Origin: Flavisolibacter sp.
GTDB taxonomy: Bacteria > Bacteroidota > Bacteroidia > Chitinophagales > Chitinophagaceae
Reading direction: 5' to 3'
NCBI GenBank assembly: GCA_013695175.1
Contig: JACDAZ010000246.1
Coordinates: forward strand, 1 to 6,452
Length of the DNA: 6,452 bases
The stretch's first letter is position 1. Each line of letters begins with the position of its first letter. The translations under genes were made by a program, and so were the position numbers. Under the pieces are notes generated by a model. The model made no database searches, was not told the origin of the DNA, and saw only the letters and a program-made list of their open reading frames with translations. Below, piece by piece: positions 1 to 4,833 of the stretch.

Positions 1-107
1 GCCTCCAGTTCATTATTTTTTATTATTACGCTGATTGTTCCTCCTTCCTGCGCCTGTGAAGACAAGTTAAAAAGAAAGACCAATAAGGGGAGAACCAGAT
101 GCTTCAT
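1..107 (-). CDS. Exported protein, N-terminal fragment (probable outer-membrane or TonB-receptor-like protein)
   Basis: Reading the minus strand from an ATG at 107 gives 35 open codons and then the window edge, so only the N-terminus is present. It opens with a clear signal peptide: K2/H3, a hydrophobic core LVLPLLVFLF, then SSQA followed by Q20, a good signal peptidase I site after Ala19. The mature start, QEGGTISVIIKNNELEA, reads like a first beta-strand. It resembles the CarboxypepD_reg-like plug extension found before TonB-dependent receptors and OMP beta-barrels of Bacteroidota, but 16 mature residues cannot settle this. It diverges from the DtxR-family regulator with 79 bp between start codons and shares that region's palindrome, so metal-dependent control of an uptake or envelope protein is plausible. 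The reading frame and signal peptide are seen; the receptor identity is inference. Confidence 0.7.
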   Translation of the reverse strand, partial: MKHLVLPLLVFLFNLSSQAQEGGTISVIIKNNELE

Positions 108-133
108 AAATCTTTTTGAGAGTCCAAAGATAA

Positions 134-141
134 TATATTTG
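134..141 (+). promoter_or_regulatory. Candidate -7 element for the DtxR-family regulator
   Basis: TATATTTG matches the Bacteroidota -7 consensus TAnnTTTG exactly and ends 45 bp before the ATG at 187. Transcription would start near 148, leaving a leader of about 40 nt. A TTTTTG at 113-118 could serve as the -33 element, but its 15-bp spacing is shorter than the usual 19-21. On the other strand, 148-155 reads AATATTTG, one mismatch from the same consensus, so the palindrome may hold the -7 elements of both divergent genes. Confidence 0.5.
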
Positions 142-154
142 GGATACCAAATAT
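135..154. promoter_or_regulatory. Perfect 20-bp palindrome, probable operator of the DtxR/MntR-family regulator
   Basis: ATATTTGG-GATA-CCAAATAT has two perfect 8-bp arms around a 4-bp spacer. It lies nearly centred between the two divergent start codons, 27 bp from one and 32 bp from the other, and overlaps the -7 element at 134-141. DtxR-family repressors bind such interrupted palindromes of about 17-20 bp as dimers and usually control their own promoter, so binding here would block RNA polymerase in both directions. The palindrome is directly visible; the identity of the bound protein is inferred from the adjacent gene. Confidence 0.6.
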
Positions 155-186
155 TTTTCTTTTGATTATCCTGCTAATTTTGTGCC

Positions 187-855
187 ATGTCCCATTTTAC
201 CAAGCAGGTTGAGGAAAATTATTTAAAGGCACTTTTTAAATTGAAAAGCCGTGAAATAAAAAAGGTGAATAATATTGCCCTGGCTACTTATATGGAGCTT
301 AACCCTGCCACAGTTTTGGAAATGATGCGCAAGCTGGCTGATAAAAATTTAGTGCAGGTTTTACCAGATAAATCCATCCAGTTAACTGAAACAGGAGAAA
401 GAAAAGCGATATTAATCATCCGCAAACACCGTTTGTGGGAAGTGTTCCTGGTAGATAAATTAAAATATAAATGGAATGAAGTTCATGACCTGGCAGAACA
501 ATTGGAGCATATTGAATCTGACGACCTGGTAAACCGGTTGGAAGAATTTTTAAAATTTCCCGCTTTTGATCCCCATGGTGATCCTATTCCTGACAAAAAC
601 GGAAAAATTAAATTAAATGCAACCATACCACTTAATTTGGGCAAAAAAGGTAAAACATATACTGTAAAAAGTTTTGCTGAAACGGAAGATGCTTTTTTAG
701 ATTATTTAACGAATATTAATATCCAACCCGGCACCAAAATCACAGTTTTAGACTTGTACGAATATGATGGATCATCCAGTGTTCAAATCAACAACAATAA
801 ACTGCATATCAGTGAAAAAGTAGCTCAAAATATATTAGTGCAGTTAAAAAAATAG
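187..855 (+). CDS. DtxR/MntR-family metal-dependent transcriptional repressor
   Basis: This is a cytoplasmic DNA-binding repressor that senses Fe2+ or Mn2+ and represses metal uptake genes. Its 222 residues carry the full three-part layout of long DtxR proteins. A winged helix covers about 5-75, with a recognition helix around 39-56 (NPATVLEMMRKL). A dimerisation and metal domain follows at about 76-137, with H81-RLWE, then E104-x-x-E107-H108, ending in the family signature DPHGDPIP (128-135). A FeoA/SH3-like C-terminal domain covers about 150-222. E104 sits where MntR has Glu and DtxR has Cys, which favours manganese. However, the N-terminal ligand positions (Asp8 and Glu11 in Bacillus MntR) align with N11 and K14, so the metal cannot be assigned safely. 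It diverges from an exported protein and a palindrome lies in its promoter, which suggests autoregulation. The ATG at 187 fits the family N-terminus (EENYLKALFKL). Confidence 0.9.
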   Translation: MSHFTKQVEENYLKALFKLKSREIKKVNNIALATYMELNPATVLEMMRKLADKNLVQVLPDKSIQLTETGERKAILIIRKHRLWEVFLVDKLKYKWNEVHDLAEQLEHIESDDLVNRLEEFLKFPAFDPHGDPIPDKNGKIKLNATIPLNLGKKGKTYTVKSFAETEDAFLDYLTNINIQPGTKITVLDLYEYDGSSSVQINNNKLHISEKVAQNILVQLKK

Positions 856-953
856 GTGGGGGTAGGCGTTGTTGGTGTTAACATTAAATTGGTAATTTCT
901 TATTGTTCTGGCACAACTTTCTCTTTATTAAAAGAGTATTAAAACCTCACTTT

Positions 954-1529
954 ATGCAAAAAATTTTTACCCTATTAGTTATTGCTTCTGCCTTTAGTAC
1001 TATTACTATTGCTCAAAATCCGGTAGAAGAATCAAGAAGAGTTATTCTTGGTAAAGGAGGCTCCTCTACTTCTACTGATTCCCGTGAAGTTATTTTAGGC
1101 CGGGATGGCAGAACTAATGAAACAAATTATCCAGCTGGCACACGGGAACAACAGGTGAACCAGGTTAACAGAGAGTATAATTCAAAAATTCAATCTATCC
1201 GTAACAATCCTACTTTAACTGCTGCGGAAAAAGAAAGGATGATACGCCAGTTAGAAAATGACAGGCAAAGAAAAATAAGAGACATCAACAGAAGATATAA
1301 TGAAAATAACCGTGATGACAGGGATTATAAAAAAGATAAAAGCTATAAAAATAACAATGGTAAAAAATTAGGTTGGGAAAAAGGAGTTGGAAATCCTCAT
1401 AGAACGGGTTCCGGAAAAGAATTTGGTTATAACAAAAACAAGCAAAATAAAGAAGTAAATAAAGACCAAAGATCTAACGGTAACGGACAGGCTAAAGGAA
1501 AAGCTAAAGGAAAAGGAAAAAAGAATTAA
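954..1529 (+). CDS. Small secreted basic low-complexity protein, function unknown
   Basis: I do not recognise a named family. I chose the ATG at 954 over the upstream in-frame ATG at 903 because it begins directly with a signal peptide (MQKIFTLLVIASAFSTITIA, cleavage before Q21), giving 191 residues. The mature protein has a duplicated motif, SRRVILGKGG (27-36) and SREVILGRDG (43-52). Next comes a charged helical, possibly coiled-coil stretch at about 64-118 (NREYNSKIQSIRNNP, then EKERMIRQLENDRQRK). The tail is Lys/Asn/Gly-rich and disordered, with GWEKGVGNPHR at 140-150 and KGKAKGKGKK at the end. The strong positive charge suggests contact with polyanions such as LPS, nucleic acid or exopolysaccharide at the cell surface; this is inference. 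It probably stands alone: 98 bp separate it from the regulator and a terminator follows it. Confidence 0.75.
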   Translation: MQKIFTLLVIASAFSTITIAQNPVEESRRVILGKGGSSTSTDSREVILGRDGRTNETNYPAGTREQQVNQVNREYNSKIQSIRNNPTLTAAEKERMIRQLENDRQRKIRDINRRYNENNRDDRDYKKDKSYKNNNGKKLGWEKGVGNPHRTGSGKEFGYNKNKQNKEVNKDQRSNGNGQAKGKAKGKGKKN

Positions 1530-1548
1530 TCAACCAGCAATAAATTTG

Positions 1549-1572
1549 AACCCCCGTATTTGCGGGGTTTTT
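1549..1572 (+). terminator. Intrinsic terminator between convergent genes
   Basis: A stem CCCCG/CGGGG (1552-1556 with 1563-1567) closes a six-base loop, TATTTG, and is followed at once by TTTTT (1568-1572). With one bulged C at 1551, the AA at 1549-1550 can extend the stem. It ends the basic secreted protein on the plus strand. The T-run touches the accC stop codon (1572-1574), so the same hairpin is the first structure after accC on the minus strand. The minus-strand T-run, TTCAAATTT, is weaker, so accC termination here is possible but less certain. Confidence 0.85.
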
Positions 1573-2909
1573 CATTTTAATTTGAAGCCTTCCAAAAATT
1601 TAGTTGTAAAATCACCTTCCCTGAATTTATCATTCTGCATCAATTGAAGATGAAAAGGAATAGTAGTTTTTATTCCTTCAATAACATATTCACTCAAAGC
1701 CCTGTACATAGTATCAATTGCTTCCTGGCGTGTTTGAGCTACAGTAATTAATTTTCCGATCATCGAATCATAATAAGGAGGAATAACATAACCGGCATAC
1801 ACATGGCTGTCTATACGAACTCCATGACCGCCGGGCTGATGTAATACCGTAATTTTTCCGGGAGATGGCCTGAAGTCATTATATGGATCTTCAGCATTTA
1901 TGCGGCATTCTATTGCATGTAATTGTGGTTCATAATCATTACCAGAAATTCTTTCTCCAATAGCTATTTTTATTTGTTCTTTTATAAGATCATAATTAAT
2001 AACTTCCTCAGTTACACAATGCTCCACCTGGATTCTTGTATTCATTTCCATGAAATAAAAATTCCGGTGTTTGTCTACTAAAAATTCAACCGTACCAACG
2101 CTTTCATAATTTATTGCAGAAGCTGCTTTTTTTGCTGCTTCACCCATTTTATACCTTAGATCGGGCGTCATAAAAGGCGAAGGTGATTCCTCTACCAATT
2201 TTTGATGCCTTCTTTGAATAGAACAATCTCTTTCACTTAAATGACATATGTTACCATACCTGTCACCGGCAATTTGTATTTCAATATGCCTTGGCTCGTC
2301 AACATATTTTTCCATGTACAAGCCATCATTCTTAAAAGATGCACCGGCTTCTGCTTTGGCATTATTATAAGCCCTTTCCATCTCACCATCTTCCCACACT
2401 ATACGCATTCCTTTTCCGCCACCACCTGCAGTTGCTTTTAATATAACAGGGTAACCCATTTCTTTTGCTATACCCTTTGCTTCTTCCAAACTGTTTAACA
2501 ATCCTTCACTTCCGGGTATAACAGGTACGCCGGCTTTTATCATAGTTTCTTTAGCAGTTATCTTATCTCCCATTTTATTGATCATCTCAGGGAGTGGTCC
2601 GATGAACTTTATACCATGATCTGCACATATTTGTGAGAATTTGGCATTTTCTGCCAGGAAGCCGTATCCCGGATGTATGGCATCAGCATTTGTAATTTCT
2701 GCTGCAGCCATAATGTGAGGAATATTTAGATATGATTCGCTGCTTTGAGCCTTTCCTATACATACAGCTTCATCAGCAAATTTTACATGTAAACTATCTT
2801 TATCAGCAGTTGAATAAACTGCAATTGTTTTGATGCCCATTTCCCTGCAGGTTCGAATAACACGTAACGCAATTTCACCACGATTGGCAATCAATATCTT
2901 TTTAAACAC
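1572..2909 (-). CDS. accC: Biotin carboxylase subunit of acetyl-CoA carboxylase
   Basis: AccC uses ATP and bicarbonate to carboxylate the biotin on AccB, the first half-reaction of cytoplasmic malonyl-CoA synthesis. The 445 residues match the family length and all three domains are complete. The N-terminal domain begins [15 protein letters not shown] and has [10 protein letters not shown] at 79-88. The ATP-grasp domain has K116, K158, the glycine loop AGGGGKGM (161-168), K237, E275 and E288, then the catalytic stretch NTRIQVEH (290-297) with R292, Q294 and E296. The C-terminal domain has ECRINAEDP with R336. No key residue is missing. The start is GTG at 2909: it gives the canonical N-terminus, and the frame meets a stop a few codons upstream without any ATG. 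It follows accB after a 45-bp gap, so the two are very likely cotranscribed. Confidence 0.97.
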   Translation of the reverse strand: MFKKILIANRGEIALRVIRTCREMGIKTIAVYSTADKDSLHVKFADEAVCIGKAQSSESYLNIPHIMAAAEITNADAIHPGYGFLAENAKFSQICADHGIKFIGPLPEMINKMGDKITAKETMIKAGVPVIPGSEGLLNSLEEAKGIAKEMGYPVILKATAGGGGKGMRIVWEDGEMERAYNNAKAEAGASFKNDGLYMEKYVDEPRHIEIQIAGDRYGNICHLSERDCSIQRRHQKLVEESPSPFMTPDLRYKMGEAAKKAASAINYESVGTVEFLVDKHRNFYFMEMNTRIQVEHCVTEEVINYDLIKEQIKIAIGERISGNDYEPQLHAIECRINAEDPYNDFRPSPGKITVLHQPGGHGVRIDSHVYAGYVIPPYYDSMIGKLITVAQTRQEAIDTMYRALSEYVIEGIKTTIPFHLQLMQNDKFREGDFTTKFLEGFKLK

Positions 2910-2954
2910 AAGAAAAAATTATAATTGTAAAATAAATTAACTCTCTCAAGTCGA

Positions 2955-3452
2955 TTAACTAGGTTCAACAAGATATAAAGGCTGATCATATTCAACAGGT
3001 GAAGCATCTTCAACTAATATTTTTATAATCCTACCCTTTACTTCACTTTCTATTTCGTTGAACAGTTTCATAGCTTCTATAATACAAACTACTTTTCCTG
3101 GAGTAATCTCATCTCCAATTTCAACATAATAAGGTTTATCGGGTGCTGGTTTTCTATAATAAGTACCTATCATAGGACTCTTTATGGTAATGTAATTTGC
3201 ATTATCAGAGGCAGTATCATTTTTGGCTTCCTCTGAATTTGCTGCTTGCGGAGAAGATGTTGAAGGTTGCTGTAACTGTTGTTGCTGAGGATATTGGTAA
3301 ACAGGTGCAGGTAAGGAAGAACCCATTATTTGTGCTATTTGTTCTTCTTTCTGCCTTACAGTAATTTTAAAATCTTTTTGTTCAATTGACACTTCACCAA
3401 TGTTTGAATCGTTGACCATTCTAATCAACTCCTGAATCTGTTTAAAATCCAT
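2955..3452 (-). CDS. accB: Biotin carboxyl carrier protein of acetyl-CoA carboxylase
   Basis: AccB carries the biotin that is carboxylated by AccC and then read by the carboxyltransferase. With the ATG at 3452 it is 165 residues. A TTG three codons upstream (3461) could extend it, but MDFKQIQELI is the expected N-terminus. Order: a helical N-terminal segment (about 1-40), a Pro/Gln/Ser/Ala-rich flexible linker (about 47-85, including PQQQQLQQP), and the biotinyl domain (about 88-163). The biotin-accepting lysine is K129 in EAMKLFNEIE; the Phe two residues after it is usual for Bacteroidota as I recall. The thumb loop typical of AccB is present (RKPAPDKPYYVEIG). It precedes accC in the common accBC arrangement. 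A weak -7-like TATCTTAG lies on the minus strand at 3492-3499, one mismatch from consensus and without a clear -33 element. Confidence 0.96.
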   Translation of the reverse strand: MDFKQIQELIRMVNDSNIGEVSIEQKDFKITVRQKEEQIAQIMGSSLPAPVYQYPQQQQLQQPSTSSPQAANSEEAKNDTASDNANYITIKSPMIGTYYRKPAPDKPYYVEIGDEITPGKVVCIIEAMKLFNEIESEVKGRIIKILVEDASPVEYDQPLYLVEPS

Positions 3453-3540
3453 TTGTTTCAATTTATAATATTTTTTGGTTTAAGCAGGCGGCTAAGATAG
3501 TAATAAATCAGTTTGACACTTTTACTTCAGTTTTACATAT

Positions 3541-3573
3541 AAAAAAATAAGACGTCTATTGACGCCTTTATTT
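3541..3573 (-). terminator. Intrinsic terminator downstream of efp
   Basis: On the minus strand a hairpin forms from GGCGTC (3566-3561), loop AATA (3560-3557) and GACGTC (3556-3551), with one G-U pair. It is extended by A-T pairs with one bulged A and runs into TTATTTTTTT. It begins about 20 bp after the efp stop and ends about 90 bp before accB. The flanks are A/T-rich on both sides, but no plus-strand gene ends here. It implies that accBC is at least partly transcribed from its own promoter. Confidence 0.75.
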
Positions 3574-3590
3574 TTTATTTAATTGATTGG

Positions 3591-4157
3591 TTACTCTTTA
3601 ACTCTTTCAACATATTCACCTGTTTTTGTATTTACCCTTATCAACTCACCTTCATTTACAAATAAAGGAACCATTACAGTGCCACCGGTTTCTACGGTTG
3701 CAGGTTTAAGCGTTCTGGTGGCAGTATCACCTCTCATTCCGGGTTCGCTATAGGTAACTAATAAAACAATTTTATCAGGCAACTCTACACTCATGGGAGA
3801 TTCTGTTTCCGTATTAAATAAAACAGAAACATTGGAACCTTCTTTTAAAAACTGAGGAGCATCTACCATGGATTCAGGTACAGAAACCTGTTCAAAATTT
3901 TCATTATCCATGAAATTAAAACCGGTTTCATCTTTAAATAAATATTGATATTCCTTTCTTTCAACACGAACAGGATGTATGGCATCGCCACTGTTCCAGG
4001 TTTTTTCAATAGTACGATTATTGTCAACCCCAGTTAATTTAGCCCAAACCTTTGCAGCAGCACGTGCTGTTTTGTTCTCACCAAATTCAACAATTTTATA
4101 AAGGCTGCCGTCAAGTTTAATAATTAATCCACGACTAATATCTGATGTAGATGCCAT
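3591..4157 (-). CDS. efp: Elongation factor P, with Arg at the loop tip
   Basis: EF-P binds ribosomes stalled at consecutive prolines, between the P and E sites, and promotes peptide bond formation. From the ATG at 4157 it has 188 residues, the normal length; an extension to a GTG at 4265 would overlap the promoter and add an unrelated leader. Three beta-barrel domains are visible: KOW-like (1 to about 63), a central OB fold (about 67-128) and a C-terminal OB fold (about 130-188) with the family signature EPGMRGDTATRTLKPAT. The loop that enters the peptidyl-transferase centre reads NKTARAAAKVWAKL. Aligned with the usual KPGKGxAFVRxKL, R32 replaces the lysine that EpmA modifies, and PG is TA. 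No modification enzyme gene is visible nearby. It is followed by accB and accC, a gene order common in bacteria, though a terminator intervenes. Confidence 0.96.
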   Translation of the reverse strand: MASTSDISRGLIIKLDGSLYKIVEFGENKTARAAAKVWAKLTGVDNNRTIEKTWNSGDAIHPVRVERKEYQYLFKDETGFNFMDNENFEQVSVPESMVDAPQFLKEGSNVSVLFNTETESPMSVELPDKIVLLVTYSEPGMRGDTATRTLKPATVETGGTVMVPLFVNEGELIRVNTKTGEYVERVKE

Positions 4158-4190
4158 AAAGAATGTTTTGTTTCTTGATTTTTCGGGAGG

Positions 4191-4221
4191 CAAAAGTAAA
4201 GTAAATAGTATCTTAAGACAA
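4191..4221 (-). promoter_or_regulatory. efp: Bacteroidota-type promoter of efp
   Basis: On the minus strand, TTG (4221-4219, within TTTTG) is followed after exactly 20 bp by TACTTTTG (4198-4191), a perfect TAnnTTTG -7 element at the preferred spacing. Transcription would start near 4185, leaving a leader of under 30 nt before the efp ATG at 4157. The leader has no purine-rich ribosome binding site at the usual distance, as is common in this phylum. Confidence 0.7.
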
Positions 4222-4298
4222 AACTGATTGCTCAGTTGCTTTTGATCATTTATCATGTTCTTCACATAAAGGTTCCATTATTCTTTTTTTCTTTGCTG

Positions 4299-4793
4299 AT
4301 GAAATTTATTTTCTTAATCGCATTTTGCATTGTTTCCACTACAGTACTTGCACAAATAGATACCACTACACCTCCTTATAAACGATTTCCAACCCTTCCA
4401 CCTATTCAATTACTTTTAAGTGATAGTACCACAAAATTTACTAAAGATGATTTTAGTAAGAAAAAGCCTGTTTTGCTGATGTTATTTAGTCCGGATTGCA
4501 GTCATTGCCAAAAAACGGCAGAAGAAATGGTTGAAAATAAAGAAAAGCTTGGGGGTTTACAGGTGGTGATGGCTACTTTACATTCCATAGAAAAAATGAA
4601 TGATTTTATAACTACGTACAGGTTAAATGAGGTGCCGGGGCTGGTAATAGGAAAGGATATCTATTATATACTTCCTGGATTCTTCAATATGAAAAGCCTT
4701 CCCTTCAATGCCTTTTACAATAAAAAAGGAGAATTAATAAGAGGATTTGAAGGATCCATGAATCTAGAGAGAATATTACAGCAGTTTAAATAA
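4299..4793 (+). CDS. Periplasmic thioredoxin-like (TlpA/AhpC-TSA type) disulfide protein
   Basis: The ATG at 4299 gives 164 residues beginning with a signal peptide (MKFIFLIAFCIVSTTVLA, cleavage before Q19), so the protein acts in the periplasm; no lipobox is visible. A thioredoxin fold covers about 35-164. The redox centre is C67-S-H-C70 in LFSPDCSHCQ, preceded by the strand KPVLLMLF. The probable cis-proline is P135 in SLPFNAFY, followed by KKGELIRGFEG, the usual last strands and glycine of TlpA-like proteins. The CxHC centre suggests dithiol exchange, but reductase and oxidase roles cannot be told apart from sequence. It diverges from efp with 141 bp between starts, and only 40 bp separate it from the large exported protein downstream. 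The pair may be one transcript; that protein has just one Cys (C7, in its signal peptide) in the visible part, so it is not an obvious substrate. Confidence 0.88.
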   Translation: MKFIFLIAFCIVSTTVLAQIDTTTPPYKRFPTLPPIQLLLSDSTTKFTKDDFSKKKPVLLMLFSPDCSHCQKTAEEMVENKEKLGGLQVVMATLHSIEKMNDFITTYRLNEVPGLVIGKDIYYILPGFFNMKSLPFNAFYNKKGELIRGFEGSMNLERILQQFK

Positions 4794-4833
4794 GATTATT
4801 GTTGAGATGGCATCATTTTTTCACCTATAAAGC

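Noticed and set aside
921..936. CTCTTT-ATTA-AAAGAG hairpin upstream of the basic secreted protein
   Set aside because: It is a short, A/T-rich 6-bp stem without a T-run, too weak to call a terminator or regulatory structure.
2241..2441. Open frame of 66 codons on the plus strand inside accC
   Set aside because: It lies wholly antisense to the ATP-grasp domain of a highly conserved gene, and its product has no recognisable features.
3453..3461. TTG start for accB adding three residues
   Set aside because: The ATG at 3452 gives the typical N-terminus MDFKQIQELI; the TTG extension adds nothing recognisable.
4237..4244. TGCTTTTG as a -7 element for the thioredoxin-like gene
   Set aside because: It departs from TAnnTTTG at a key base and has no TTG about 20 bp upstream, so I did not annotate it as a promoter.
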